A stretch of 52,959 bases of DNA from SAR324 cluster bacterium (GTDB taxonomy: Bacteria > SAR324 > XYD2-FULL-50-16 > JAERRU01). The translations under genes and the position numbers were made by a program. The notes beneath the pieces are model-generated. The model was given only the letters and a program-made list of their open reading frames with translations, did no database searches and was not told the DNA's origin. The stretch covers positions 1 to 52,959 of the forward strand of contig JAERRU010000024.1 of assembly GCA_016735295.1 (NCBI GenBank), read 5' to 3'. Positions 8,167 to 18,038 of this stretch are shown one piece after another; within the stretch, counting starts at the first letter, position 1; every line of letters begins with the position of its first letter.

Positions 8167-9915
8167 GTGAGGCAAAACATATATCAAGAGCTGTTATTAG
8201 CCTCTGTCATAGAGGCTTATCAAAAGGCATTTAAGCAAAAACTCACCGAAATTTTTTTCGAAAAGCCCCCTCAACCAAAATATGGCGATATTGCTATTGC
8301 TTGTTTTGGTTACGCTCAAAATTTAAAGATAGCCCCTCATTTAATTGCCCAATCTTTGGCTAATGAATTAAATGAATTGGCGGATAAAAACTCACAATTT
8401 AAGGCGACAGCTTTAGGGGCATATATAAATTTTAAATTTCCTCCTAAAATTATAGCTAAAAAAATATTTACTAGTTTTGTGGCGGGAGAATTTAATAAAG
8501 TAAATTTAGGCGGGGGACAAAAAATATTAATAGAATTTAGTGCCCCAAACGCCAACAAGCCACTGCATTTAGGCCATGGCCGCAATAATGCTATAGGGGT
8601 GTTTTTGGTGCGATTGGCTAAAGTGCTAGGATTTTCAGTTACTGCCGCTAATTTGGTAAACGATAGAGGGATTCATATATGTAAGTCTATGTTGGCTTAT
8701 AAAATAAAGGGTGAGGGGCAAACCCCTGAAACGAAAAAACAAAAGGGCGATCATTTCGTTGGTGATTACTATGTCGAATTTGCTAAATTAGCCAAAGAAG
8801 ACCCTATAGAATATAATAAACAAGCCCAAAATCTTTTGCTGCTCTGGGAGCAGGGAGATAAGGGCACGATTGCTTTATGGAAAAAAATGACTAGCTGGGT
8901 GCTAGCTGGTTTTGAGACAACATATCGGCGATCGGGGGTGGAGTTTGATCATTATTACTATGAGAGCGAAACCTATAAGGGGGGCAAAGAAATAGTATTA
9001 AAGGCTCTTGAGGATGGAATTTGTTATACAGAATCTAATGGAGCGGTGGCGATAGATTTAAGCGAGGAGGGGCTTGGCACAAAAATACTTTTACGAGGAG
9101 ATAAAACGAGCGTTTATATAACCCAAGACATATACACTACGACAAAGAAATTTAACGACCATAAGGCAAATATGGCGTTTTGGGTGGTGGGAAATGAGCA
9201 AGAGCATCATTTTAAGGTTTTATTTGCTATTTTACGAAAGCTTGGCTATCACTGGGCTAAGCAGTGCCACCATGTGAGTTATGGGATGATAAATTTACCC
9301 GATGGAAAGATGAAATCAAGGGAAGGCAACACGGTGGATTTAGATGATTTATATAATCAAATGCAAGAGTCGGCGTATGATTTAATAAAGCAAAGGGAGT
9401 TTGCGGAGAAACGAGAAGAACATGAACTTAAAGAAGTGGCGGATAAGGTTGGGCAGGCCGCGATTAATTTTTTCATATTAAAATCAGCCAGCACTAAAGA
9501 TATAGTATTTAACAGAAAGGAATCATTAAGCTTTGATGGCATGACTGGCCCCTATCTGCAGTATACTTTCGCTAGAATGACTAGTCTTTTAGAGAAGGCG
9601 AACCGAAGCGAAATAAAAATAGAAGATATTGATAGCGATGTAGATTGGAGCCAGGAAGAGGTTATGCTTTTGCGCCAAGGGGTGTTTTTTGTTGAGACAT
9701 TACAGATATCGTGGAAGGATAAAAATCCAGGCCCGGTAGCACATTATGCATATGATTTATGCCGATTATATAATAGATTTTATTATCTATATCCGATAAT
9801 AAAACAAAAGGAAGTTTTATTGCGGGAAAATAGAATAAATTTAACGATATTATGTCGAGATATTTTGCGGCAATGTTTGTATTTATTAAATATCGAGGCG
9901 TTAGATAGGATGTAA
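8167..9915 (+). CDS. argS: Arginyl-tRNA synthetase, Bacteroidetes-like type
   Basis: Class I aminoacyl-tRNA synthetase charging tRNA-Arg. The HIGH-type motif is HLGH (residues 134-137, in SAPNANKPLHLGHGRNN) and the KMSKS-type motif is KMKSREGNTVDLDDL. The C-terminal anticodon-binding DALR domain begins near residue 455 with GPYLQYTFARM. The KMKSREG form, together with LRGDKTSVYITQDI and VVGNEQEHHF, matches the ArgRS of Bacteroidetes rather than the usual alphaproteobacterial enzyme. I chose GTG at 8167, 3 bp after secF, because no ATG occurs before the conserved N-terminal domain. Confidence 0.94.
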   Translation: MRQNIYQELLLASVIEAYQKAFKQKLTEIFFEKPPQPKYGDIAIACFGYAQNLKIAPHLIAQSLANELNELADKNSQFKATALGAYINFKFPPKIIAKKIFTSFVAGEFNKVNLGGGQKILIEFSAPNANKPLHLGHGRNNAIGVFLVRLAKVLGFSVTAANLVNDRGIHICKSMLAYKIKGEGQTPETKKQKGDHFVGDYYVEFAKLAKEDPIEYNKQAQNLLLLWEQGDKGTIALWKKMTSWVLAGFETTYRRSGVEFDHYYYESETYKGGKEIVLKALEDGICYTESNGAVAIDLSEEGLGTKILLRGDKTSVYITQDIYTTTKKFNDHKANMAFWVVGNEQEHHFKVLFAILRKLGYHWAKQCHHVSYGMINLPDGKMKSREGNTVDLDDLYNQMQESAYDLIKQREFAEKREEHELKEVADKVGQAAINFFILKSASTKDIVFNRKESLSFDGMTGPYLQYTFARMTSLLEKANRSEIKIEDIDSDVDWSQEEVMLLRQGVFFVETLQISWKDKNPGPVAHYAYDLCRLYNRFYYLYPIIKQKEVLLRENRINLTILCRDILRQCLYLLNIEALDRM

Positions 9916-9936
9916 TAACTTTATCAAATAAGAATT

Positions 9937-11316
9937 ATGGGAGCATCTTTTACACAAATAACTTCACTAGCGAAAAGGCGAGGCTTTATATTTCAAGGAT
10001 CTGAGATTTATGGAGGGTTGGCTAACACGTGGGATTATGGCCCATTAGGCGTGGAGCTTAAGAACAACATCAAAAACTTTTGGTGGAAAAAATTTGTTCA
10101 AAAGCGAAGTAATATATTTGGGTTAGATAGTGCCATATTGATGAACGCTAAGGTGTGGGAGGCGTCGGGGCATGTGGGTGGATTTTCTGACCCATTAATA
10201 GATTGTAGAAGTTGTAAAAACAGGTTTCGTGCGGATAAACTGCTAGCCGATTATTATAATAAAGAGGATATGGCAGAAATATCTGAGGGATTAGATGCAC
10301 ATGAATTATTAGCAAAATTATCAGATTATCAAATTAAGTGCCCGATTTGCGGTAAGCGAGATTTTACTGAAATTAGAACATTTAATCTGATGTTTCAGAC
10401 CCATCAAGGGGTAACGCAAGATTCTCAATCATTAGTTTATTTGAGGCCAGAAACGGCGCAAGGGATATTTGTTAATTTTAAGAATATTTATCATAGCTCG
10501 CGGGCAAAAATCCCTTTTGGGGTGGCACAGATAGGCAAGGCGTTTCGTAATGAAATTAGCCCGAGCAATTTTATATTTCGCACGCGTGAGTTTGAGCAAA
10601 TGGAGATAGAATATTTTTGCCATCCTGATAATTCGTTAAGTGAATTTAAGATTTGGCAAAAAACCTGTTATCAGTGGTTATTGGATATAGGGATTAGGCC
10701 GGAGTTGATAAAATTAAGGGAGCACGAGGCAAAGGAGCTATCACACTATAGCCAAGCGACGACCGATATAGAATTTGCTTTTCCCTTTGGTTGGGGAGAG
10801 CTTTGGGGGTTGGCTCACCGGGGGGATTATGATTTATCACAGCACCAAAAAGTTAGCGGCAAGGACCTTAGATATTTTGATGCTTTGGCGAATAAGCATT
10901 ATTTACCTCATGTGATAGAGCCTTCGCTGGGGGTTGATAGGTTGTTGTTGGCTTTGTTATTTAGTGCGTACCACGAAGATGAGGTAGATGGGGAAAAAAG
11001 GACGGTGCTTAAATTAAGTAATAGATTGGCTCCGATACAAGTGGGCATACTTTCGCTTACTAAAAAGCAAATTTTAGTAGCACAAAAGCTGGCTGATAAA
11101 TTATCAGATGATTATATGGTTGATTTAGATGTAAGTGGCAGCATAGGTAAGCGTTACCGCCGACATGATGAGATAGGAACTCCCTACTGCGTTACGGTTG
11201 ATTTTGAGACTGAGCAAGACCAGCAAGTAACGGTGCGCCACCGCGATACGATGGAGCAAAAAAGAGTGGGGTTGGATCAGCTGGGGGTATATTTGGAAGA
11301 ATGTTTTAAGGAGTAG
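9937..11316 (+). CDS. glyS: Glycyl-tRNA synthetase, single-chain alpha2 type
   Basis: Class II synthetase charging tRNA-Gly. The N-terminus (AKRRGFIFQGSEIYGG, TWDYGPLGVELK) and motifs 2 and 3 (IGKAFRNEISP; EPSLGVDRLLLALL) are those of the homodimeric enzyme. RPETAQGIFVNFKN and a Cys4 zinc-like element (CRSC and CPIC, about residues 87-150) are also present. Alphaproteobacteria usually carry the unrelated tetrameric GlyQ/GlyS enzyme instead, so this form is unexpected. It lies directly after an equally atypical argS (21 bp gap) and 8 bp before miaB. At 459 aa it is normal for the family. Confidence 0.95.
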   Translation: MGASFTQITSLAKRRGFIFQGSEIYGGLANTWDYGPLGVELKNNIKNFWWKKFVQKRSNIFGLDSAILMNAKVWEASGHVGGFSDPLIDCRSCKNRFRADKLLADYYNKEDMAEISEGLDAHELLAKLSDYQIKCPICGKRDFTEIRTFNLMFQTHQGVTQDSQSLVYLRPETAQGIFVNFKNIYHSSRAKIPFGVAQIGKAFRNEISPSNFIFRTREFEQMEIEYFCHPDNSLSEFKIWQKTCYQWLLDIGIRPELIKLREHEAKELSHYSQATTDIEFAFPFGWGELWGLAHRGDYDLSQHQKVSGKDLRYFDALANKHYLPHVIEPSLGVDRLLLALLFSAYHEDEVDGEKRTVLKLSNRLAPIQVGILSLTKKQILVAQKLADKLSDDYMVDLDVSGSIGKRYRRHDEIGTPYCVTVDFETEQDQQVTVRHRDTMEQKRVGLDQLGVYLEECFKE

Positions 11317-11324
11317 AATTTATT

Positions 11325-12665
11325 ATGGAAGGAAATCAAGGGCAGCGGGTATTTATGCAGACATTTGGCTGCCAAATGAATGAGCATGATACGCAGCAGA
11401 TGCAATTTGTGTTAAGCAATAGTGGCTATGAGATAATTCCAGATATAAAAGATGCAGGGGTGGTGGTTATTAATACTTGCTCTGTACGGGAAAAACCAGA
11501 AAATAAAATATATAGCCTTTTAGGGCGGCTGCGGTTAATAAAAAAGACTAACCCTAAGTTGGTTATCGGGGTGGGAGGTTGTGTGGCGAGGCAGGAAAAG
11601 GAAAACATTTTTAAACGGGCTCCGTGGGTGGATATAGTTTTTGGGCCAGATAATTATATTTTACTACCTAAAATGATCGCGAGGGCTAAGAAGGGGGAAA
11701 AGGTTTTGGATGTTGAGTGGAAAAAACAAATGCCAAAATTTGAGGAATTAAAATTTACTAATCAGACCGATTTTGCCAGAAGAATAAATTCGGGCAAGGC
11801 ATATATTGCGATTACTAAAGGATGTGATAATTTTTGCTCTTTTTGTATAGTCCCTTTTACTAGGGGTAGAGAGATGAGTCGTTCTTTGGAATCTATTTTA
11901 ATAGAGGCAAAAGAGCTTATCTCCAGCGGGGCGAAAGAGCTTACTTTAGTGGGACAAAATGTTAATTCATATTTTTCTAAAGAAACAGATTTTTATAGTT
12001 TATTAAACGAAGTATCATCATTGGCGGGGGTGGAAAGGTTAAGATTTGTTTCTCCTCATCCTAAAGATTGGAATGATAAGTTAAGTGCTTTAATGGCTAG
12101 CAAGAAAAATATTTGCAACCAGCTCCATCTCCCGTTTCAATCTGGCTCGACTAGGATATTAAAAATGATGCGCCGCGATCATAGCATAGAAAATTATCTC
12201 AAAAAAATAGCTACCGTAAAAAAATTAATCCCTGATATAGAGTTAAGTACTGATGTTATAGTAGGCTTTCCCGGTGAAACGCAAGAAGACTTTCAAGGGA
12301 CCTTGCGGGTTTTATCGGAGGTGGGCTTTGTGCAGGTATTCGGATTTAAATATTCACCAAGAAAGGGAACAAGAGCAGCAAATATGCCAGACGATGTGTC
12401 TCTACCCATCAAAGATGCTCGGCTAGCAGAACTTATTGCCTTGCAAAAGAAGATAGTGAAAACTCAGTTACAAAAGTATATCGGCAAAACAATTGATGTT
12501 TTAATAGAGAGAGTGGATAGCACAGTAAGTCCTAATATGAGTGTAGGTAAATCTGCTGGGAGCATTACAGTTAAGATTGCTGGCCGAACGAAAACAGAGC
12601 AAGGAGAAATTTACCCGATTAAAATAATAGGGATAGGAGAAACTAGTTTATTAGGCGAAAGATAG
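11325..12665 (+). CDS. miaB: tRNA-i6A37 methylthiotransferase MiaB
   Basis: Radical SAM enzyme that adds the 2-methylthio group to i6A37 of tRNAs reading UNN codons. The N-terminal domain has the three cluster cysteines C16 (QTFGCQMNE), C52 (NTCSVREKPENK) and C86 (VGGCVARQE). The radical SAM cysteines are C167, C171 and C174 (CDNFCSFCIVPFTRGRE). A C-terminal TRAM domain occupies roughly residues 375-446. It is complete at 446 aa and ends the sec/aaRS transcription unit. Confidence 0.97.
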   Translation: MEGNQGQRVFMQTFGCQMNEHDTQQMQFVLSNSGYEIIPDIKDAGVVVINTCSVREKPENKIYSLLGRLRLIKKTNPKLVIGVGGCVARQEKENIFKRAPWVDIVFGPDNYILLPKMIARAKKGEKVLDVEWKKQMPKFEELKFTNQTDFARRINSGKAYIAITKGCDNFCSFCIVPFTRGREMSRSLESILIEAKELISSGAKELTLVGQNVNSYFSKETDFYSLLNEVSSLAGVERLRFVSPHPKDWNDKLSALMASKKNICNQLHLPFQSGSTRILKMMRRDHSIENYLKKIATVKKLIPDIELSTDVIVGFPGETQEDFQGTLRVLSEVGFVQVFGFKYSPRKGTRAANMPDDVSLPIKDARLAELIALQKKIVKTQLQKYIGKTIDVLIERVDSTVSPNMSVGKSAGSITVKIAGRTKTEQGEIYPIKIIGIGETSLLGER

Positions 12666-12705
12666 AACTTTTTCCTTGCGATTACTGGGCTATAAGGTGT
12701 TTAGA

Positions 12706-13260
12706 CTAAAAACCAAAATTAAAACCAATTGACACGGCAGTAGCATCTAGCTTAGAGGATAACGACGATTTGCCATCTTTACTTTCAATCTTCCCTCCGC
12801 TTATTATGTGATAAGCTAAGTAGGTCTCAAAAAGGGGAAAAATAGAAATTCCACTTTCTAAGTATACATGAAATGGATTAGCAGTTTTATAATCTTTTAC
12901 GCTACTTATCGTTGAAGACCCCACCCCTAAAGCTCCTGTGAGGTGGAAAAACACAAAATCCAATCTTTTACCGGCAGATAAAAAGGTTGAATTTACATCA
13001 AGCTTATCAGTTCCTATTTTACCTTTTTGAACGAAATTATCAAGCCTAAACACCCAACCTAAAGGAAGAACAACATCCAACCCCACACCTGCGTTAGAGC
13101 TTTGTTTGATTTTATCGTCGTCCACTAATCCTGTGGCATTGTAGCTTATAGGAACAGATGCACCGACCCTAAAGAGAGTTAGGCTTGAGCCATAAAATGG
13201 GATGGCAATTAGGAATAAAGCTATTAAGGCGGTTCTTTTAAATGGGGTATGTACGATCAT
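12706..13260 (-). CDS. Putative small outer-membrane beta-barrel protein
   Basis: No specific family recognised. The 184-aa protein has an N-terminal signal-peptide-like stretch (TALIALFLIAIPFYGSS). Alternating, Gly-rich amphipathic strands follow, and the chain ends in Phe (SIGFNFGF), a typical BAM recognition end. These traits suggest an eight-stranded OmpA/OmpX-like barrel of unknown role. It is monocistronic and convergent with miaB. A lipid- or porin-like function is possible but not shown. Confidence 0.55.
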   Translation of the reverse strand: MIVHTPFKRTALIALFLIAIPFYGSSLTLFRVGASVPISYNATGLVDDDKIKQSSNAGVGLDVVLPLGWVFRLDNFVQKGKIGTDKLDVNSTFLSAGKRLDFVFFHLTGALGVGSSTISSVKDYKTANPFHVYLESGISIFPLFETYLAYHIISGGKIESKDGKSSLSSKLDATAVSIGFNFGF

Positions 13261-13428
13261 TTTGTGGTGTATAAAAGGGTTAAAATATTTTTATTTATGG
13301 CTTTAGCTTTTATATACAATTAAAATTTCATAATTGCAAGTTGAAATAAAAAGAGGTAATCACCCGATTAAAGGTAGGCATATTGCGGTGCGGGAAAACA
13401 CATCATATTAAGGGGTGAATAAAATTTA

Positions 13429-14223
13429 TCATTTATGTTTTTTTAGAGCAGGAAAAGAGGGCCACTCTTTCGCGATTAGGTTGATTTTGCGTCTTTCATG
13501 GGAGGATAAAGCCTTGGTGAAGGATTTAGTTTGCCAAGCGAGGCAAAGATCGGGAAATATTAAATCGGCCAATTTAGCGGGGGAATGCTTTTTTGCATGT
13601 AAAAGATTTAGGGAGGTAATCCTTTTTTGCATTTGGGGCTTAGATATGGCCGGCCATATTTTTTGCCAGAGGCTAAAATCAAGATCTAAAAGGATGGAGC
13701 CGTGTTGTAGGATGGATTTAGCTTTTCTTAATTGGGCACTACCGACTATTTTTTTACCATCTTGATTTATTTCCCAAGAAGATATTTCTTGAAAGCAGCT
13801 ACTTGAGTGAGCAGCTCTTTTTTTTTCTGGGGTCATGATAAGATTAATTTTTAGTTGATTTTGTAGAGCCTTGATAAAGGCTTGATTAATAATGCGGTAG
13901 GTTTCTAAAATGCTGTAGGGAAAAATGTGTAAGGGGCAGGTAAGGCAATAGGTCAGCTCTTTACTATGAAACACGCTTTTCCCGCCTGAGGGTCTTAGCA
14001 CAAAATCAAAGTTATTAGCTTTACAAAAATCAAAGTCTATATCTGATAGATTGGTTTTGTTTTTACCAAATGATAAGGTAGGCTTTTTCCAGCCGTAAAA
14101 CCTTAAAGTAGGCAAAGCAGAATTTTTTAGCAAAAAAACATCGGCGGCCATATTGAATTTAGCACTCTCCTTTTTATAAGGAATAAGGCGAATTAGGTTT
14201 AATTTTGCTTTAATTTCGGTCAT
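13429..14223 (-). CDS. lplA: Lipoate-protein ligase A-like (BPL/LplA superfamily)
   Basis: Enzymes of this fold attach lipoate, octanoate or biotin to a lysine of E2 and GcvH proteins. NMAADVFLL and LRFYGWKKPTLSFGKNK at the N-terminus, VLRPSGGKSVFHSKELTY (the lipoyl-AMP loop) and GSAQLRKAKSILQHGSILL are clear LplA/LipM-type signatures. It has 264 aa and lacks the large C-terminal accessory domain of E. coli LplA, so it could be an octanoyl/lipoyl transferase instead of a full ligase. The start overlaps the uvrB stop by 4 bp, so the two are translationally coupled. Confidence 0.8.
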   Translation of the reverse strand: MTEIKAKLNLIRLIPYKKESAKFNMAADVFLLKNSALPTLRFYGWKKPTLSFGKNKTNLSDIDFDFCKANNFDFVLRPSGGKSVFHSKELTYCLTCPLHIFPYSILETYRIINQAFIKALQNQLKINLIMTPEKKRAAHSSSCFQEISSWEINQDGKKIVGSAQLRKAKSILQHGSILLDLDFSLWQKIWPAISKPQMQKRITSLNLLHAKKHSPAKLADLIFPDLCLAWQTKSFTKALSSHERRKINLIAKEWPSFPALKKHK

Positions 14224-16202
14224 GAGAAACCAACTAATTCAAGAATACTTTCTTCTAATATTTTTATTTTATCTCGCAACTCAGCCGCCCTTTCAAAATT
14301 AAGTCTTTTCGCGGATATATCCATCTCTTTTCGTAGCCTATTGATTCTTTTTTCCATATTTTCTAAATTAAAAGACTCCTTAGGTTTATTTTCGTCTTGC
14401 TGAGATAATTTATCACGCAAAGAATCGGGGATAGGTTTAACAATAGTTTTAGGAATAATATTATGTTTTAGGTTATAATCTAATTGAATTTTTCTTCTAC
14501 GATCGGTTTCTTTGATGGTAAAATCGATGGAATCAGTAATCCTATCCGCATACATAATAACTGACCCAGAAACGTTTCTAGCAGCGCGGCCACAGGTTTG
14601 GAGCAAAGAGCGGGTAGATCTTAGGAAGCCTTCTTTATCGGCATCTAAAATAGCGACTAGGCTAACTTCGGGTAAATCTAAGCCCTCTCTTAATAAATTA
14701 ATACCTACTAGCACATCAAAAACTCCTAATCTGAGGTCGCGTAGTATTTCTGAGCGTTCGATAGCGTCAATATCAGAGTGCATATAGCGAACTTTAACCG
14801 ATAAATTGTGATAATAATCGGTAAGATCTTCAGCCATCTTTTTGGTTAGGGTGGTGATTAGCACCCTTTCTGATTTAGCTACGCGAGATTTTATTTCCCC
14901 TAGTAAATCATCAACTTGGTAACGAATTGGCCTAACTGAAATTTTAGGATCTAAAAGCCCAGTAGGCCTTATTATTTGCTCGATTAGATTGTTATTGGAC
15001 TTTTCTAATTCATAGTTGCCTGGGGTTGCGGAAACATAGATAGTTTGGTTGATAGAATTCTCAAATTCATTAAAGGTCAACGGGCGGTTATCTATAGCTG
15101 ACGGGAGTCTAAATCCATAATCGGTTAGATTTTTTTTCCTAGCATAATCTCCCTTGTACATGCCGTGCACTTGGGGCAAGGTAACGTGGCTTTCATCAAT
15201 AAAAAGCAAGGAATTGGCAGGAAAATAATCAATCAAGGTGGGGGGGGGCTGGCCAGAATCACGCCTAGTCATAATGCGGGAATAGTTCTCTATCCCTTGG
15301 CAGGTGCCTGTTTCTGCCAGCATTTCCATATCATAATTAGTTCTTTGTTCTAATCTTTGTGCTTCAAGTAGTTTATTTTCGTTACGAAAATTGGTTAGCT
15401 GTTGTTTTAACTCAGTTTTTATCATAGAGATGGTTTTAGCCATCATATGTTTTGGCTGAACGTAATGACTTGCTGGGTAAATTACTATTTTAGAAAGAGA
15501 TTTAATCTTTTTACCGGTTAGGGGGTCAAACACATAAATTTTTTCAATTAGGTCATCAAAAAAATTTACTCGCACAGCAACATCGTCATAGGCAGGGAAT
15601 ATATCAAGAGTGTCTCCTTGTGCTCGAAAGGTGCCAGGTTTAAAATTAATTGAGTTTCTTTCATATCTTATCTCAATTAATTTACTATTTATTTTATCAC
15701 GATCTATTTTTTGCTCGATAGCCAAATAAAGCATCATACCAAGATAGGCCTCAGGCGAGCCTAATCCATAAATACAAGAGACGCTAGAAACAATTATCAC
15801 ATCTTCTCGATCGAATAGAGACCTAGTGGCAGAAAGCCTTAATTTATCTAAACGCTCATTGATGGAGGCGTCTTTTTCGATATAAATATCAGACCTTGGC
15901 ACATAGGCCTCGGGCTGATAATAATCATAGTAGCTAACGAAATATTCGACTGCATTATCGGGAAAGAAATTTTTAAATTCGTGATATAATTGAGCAGTTA
16001 GAGTTTTATTGTGGCTTAAAATCAAGGTAGGGCGACCGATATTTTGAATAACATTAGCCATAGTAAAGGTTTTACCTGAGCCGGTTATGCCTAATAGGGT
16101 TTGATATGGTTGTTTTGTTATAATGCCATTGGTTAGCTTGTCTATGGCATTTTGTTGAGGCGTTGAGGGGGCAAATGGTGATACTATCTTGAAATCAGCC
16201 AT
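14220..16202 (-). CDS. uvrB: UvrABC excinuclease subunit B
   Basis: UvrB is the damage-verifying helicase-like core of nucleotide excision repair. The Walker A motif GITGSGKT is at residues 38-45. The beta-hairpin region reads YYDYYQPEAYVPRSDIYIEK, and the remaining helicase motifs are intact: LLFIDESHV, YVSATPGNYE, GINLLREGLDLPEVSLV and QTCGRAARN. The C-terminal UVR domain that contacts UvrC (MDISAKRLNFERAAELRDK) is present. Complete at 660 aa. It is the promoter-proximal gene of a uvrB-lplA pair, divergent from the recombinase gene. Confidence 0.98.
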   Translation of the reverse strand: MADFKIVSPFAPSTPQQNAIDKLTNGIITKQPYQTLLGITGSGKTFTMANVIQNIGRPTLILSHNKTLTAQLYHEFKNFFPDNAVEYFVSYYDYYQPEAYVPRSDIYIEKDASINERLDKLRLSATRSLFDREDVIIVSSVSCIYGLGSPEAYLGMMLYLAIEQKIDRDKINSKLIEIRYERNSINFKPGTFRAQGDTLDIFPAYDDVAVRVNFFDDLIEKIYVFDPLTGKKIKSLSKIVIYPASHYVQPKHMMAKTISMIKTELKQQLTNFRNENKLLEAQRLEQRTNYDMEMLAETGTCQGIENYSRIMTRRDSGQPPPTLIDYFPANSLLFIDESHVTLPQVHGMYKGDYARKKNLTDYGFRLPSAIDNRPLTFNEFENSINQTIYVSATPGNYELEKSNNNLIEQIIRPTGLLDPKISVRPIRYQVDDLLGEIKSRVAKSERVLITTLTKKMAEDLTDYYHNLSVKVRYMHSDIDAIERSEILRDLRLGVFDVLVGINLLREGLDLPEVSLVAILDADKEGFLRSTRSLLQTCGRAARNVSGSVIMYADRITDSIDFTIKETDRRRKIQLDYNLKHNIIPKTIVKPIPDSLRDKLSQQDENKPKESFNLENMEKRINRLRKEMDISAKRLNFERAAELRDKIKILEESILELVGFS

Positions 16203-16289
16203 AAAACGGTTATTTTATAAAGGAAGAATTTGGCTAAAACTATTTAATTTATAATGATAGATAAAAAAATAAGGTAACGCAAACACTTT

Positions 16290-17219
16290 ATGAAACGAGC
16301 ACAGCAAAGGGTTATTGATGATAGTGCCGCTAGAAAGCTAGCTTTTTTAAAAGCGGCAGAGGCTCCTGAAACTAATCGAGCTTTACAAAAGCAGTGGCGG
16401 GCATTTGAAAAATGGAGCAAAGAAAACAAGTTAGATGGGTTTCCGTGCGATGTATCAATTTACGAAGCTTATTTTGTATATTTGGTCACGAAAGGATTAA
16501 AAAGGGCAGGGCTAGACCAAGCAAAGTGGGCTATAGATACTTGGCATAGGCGAAATAAGGTAGCTATTATCAGTGATTTACCGGAAATTAAGGTTTTTTT
16601 TAAGGGAATTTACCGCACGATTGGTTTTCAGCAAATCCAAAAAAAGGATTTGACTATTGATCATATAAAAACAATGAACTTTGCTGATAATTTAACCGGA
16701 TTAAGGGACAAGTTGCTTTTTTTAATCGGTTTTACAGGGGGGTTAAGGCGTTCAGAATTAACCGATGTGAGGGTGCAGGATTTAGAATTTAATTCTTTTG
16801 GGGTGCGAGTGTGGATTAGAAAATCAAAAACAAACCAAGAAGGTAGGCGAGAAGTGGTTGATTTATCTTACGCAAAGGATAAAAATCTTTGCCCCGTGCT
16901 TACTTTGAAGCATTGGTTGAAGCAAAGTTCCATAGAAAATGGATATTTATTTCAATCTTTTTATCGAGGACAAATCTTGAGCCAACGGCGTTTATCGGGC
17001 CATCACGTGGCGCGGATAATAAAAAAATATGTGGTAACTATAGGATTATCCGCCGATCAATTTTCTGGCCATTCTTTACGAGCAGGGTGCGCTACCTACT
17101 TACTTAGCAAGAAGGTTCCGTTAAATTTAGTAGCAAAACAACTTAGACATAAAAAAGTTGATACTACCATGAAATATGATCGTAACGAGGTTAGCTCGCT
17201 TTTCTCACAACTCTATTAA
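16290..17219 (+). CDS. Tyrosine recombinase / integrase
   Basis: Site-specific recombinase of the phage-integrase family. The N-terminal SAM-like core-binding domain covers about residues 1-120 and the catalytic domain about 130-309. All catalytic positions are seen: Arg in GGLRRSEL, Lys in RKSKTNQEG, His-x-x-Arg in SGHSLRAGC, His in LRHKKVDTT, and Tyr in MKYDRNEV. It could be a chromosomal Xer-like enzyme or a remnant integrase. No tRNA, att site or phage genes lie beside it. Its 3' end overlaps the convergent PAP2 gene by 4 bp. Confidence 0.9.
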   Translation: MKRAQQRVIDDSAARKLAFLKAAEAPETNRALQKQWRAFEKWSKENKLDGFPCDVSIYEAYFVYLVTKGLKRAGLDQAKWAIDTWHRRNKVAIISDLPEIKVFFKGIYRTIGFQQIQKKDLTIDHIKTMNFADNLTGLRDKLLFLIGFTGGLRRSELTDVRVQDLEFNSFGVRVWIRKSKTNQEGRREVVDLSYAKDKNLCPVLTLKHWLKQSSIENGYLFQSFYRGQILSQRRLSGHHVARIIKKYVVTIGLSADQFSGHSLRAGCATYLLSKKVPLNLVAKQLRHKKVDTTMKYDRNEVSSLFSQLY

Positions 17220-17926
17220 CTAGTTTTATTTATTTTGTTTGACGTAGTGAGCCACCAAGCCGGGAGACAAAATATAGCTAATATAGAGGTTATCACAATG
17301 TCCACATTTAAAAAAGAACTCGCCCATAGCAAAGCCAGCAGGCCAAATATAATCCAACGGTAAATAGGGGTGACGCTAATCCCAAAAGTTGGAAAAAATT
17401 TAGCTAACATATTGCTGAAAAAAGGAAACAAAACGAAAGTAACTAAACTGCCCAATAAGAATCCAGCAATAACATCTTGTGGCCAGTGAGCACCCACCAT
17501 AATTCTGGATAGACCAACAGTGAGGGCAAACAAAAGGGCCCCACTTCGCATATAAATATTTTTTGTTGTTAGAAAAATTAAACTACAAAAAACCGCCACA
17601 GAAGTGCTATGGCCAGAAGGAAAGCTGTTACAGCAGAGCTCATCGCCGATTATATTAAGCCGGTCATGATCTAAAAGCACCGGCGGACGAGAGAAATTTA
17701 ACCAACCTTTAATTGATATGGTAGCTATTACCACTATGATTGCATTTAAAAAAAGTGCTAAAACAGCCCTAGCCCCACGATGATAAATTAAAGTAATCCC
17801 TAATAGTAGGGCTACATTAGTATAACCTAAATTGGTTATTCTTTGCCACGCACCATCAGGGATAAAGCTAAATAGCTCTTGTAAAAAATAGATGCTTTGG
17901 GTTTGCCAGGGTAAATATATTATCAT
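17216..17926 (-). CDS. PAP2 family membrane phosphatase
   Basis: Integral-membrane lipid phosphatase of the PAP2 superfamily. All three signature motifs are present: K-x6-RP (KGWLNFSRP), PSGHSTS, and SR-x5-H-x3-D (SRIMVGAHWPQD). About six hydrophobic helices can be seen. Possible substrates are undecaprenyl pyrophosphate, phosphatidylglycerol phosphate or lipid A 1-phosphate; the sequence does not decide between them. The 236-aa protein ends convergently, overlapping the recombinase stop. Confidence 0.88.
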   Translation of the reverse strand: MIIYLPWQTQSIYFLQELFSFIPDGAWQRITNLGYTNVALLLGITLIYHRGARAVLALFLNAIIVVIATISIKGWLNFSRPPVLLDHDRLNIIGDELCCNSFPSGHSTSVAVFCSLIFLTTKNIYMRSGALLFALTVGLSRIMVGAHWPQDVIAGFLLGSLVTFVLFPFFSNMLAKFFPTFGISVTPIYRWIIFGLLALLWASSFLNVDIVITSILAIFCLPAWWLTTSNKINKTS

Positions 17927-17979
17927 ATTAACTTTACGTTAAATTCAATTTTCAATGATTTTTAGTGATTTTAGTACCA

Positions 17980-18017
17980 GCTAGGCGGAGTTCCTTTTTA
18001 AATATCGGCCAATCATA
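17980..18017 (-). repeat. Partial copy of the fpr 3' end
   Basis: A 38-bp segment downstream of fpr matches 18067-18104 inside the gene with two differences, an offset of 87 bp. On the minus strand both read YDWPIFKKELRLAG; the copy then diverges and lacks the RWNIEVY-stop. It is a two-copy instance of the gene-end duplication seen elsewhere in the window. Confidence 0.85.
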
Positions 18018-18038
18018 GATAACCTAACAAGCGGATGG

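Noticed and set aside
13415-13765. Plus-strand frame of 116 codons
   Set aside because: It is antisense to lplA, whose motifs are clear on the other strand.
16290-17926. Recombinase plus PAP2 gene as a mobile island
   Set aside because: No flanking tRNA, direct repeats or cargo genes, and codon use looks like the surroundings.
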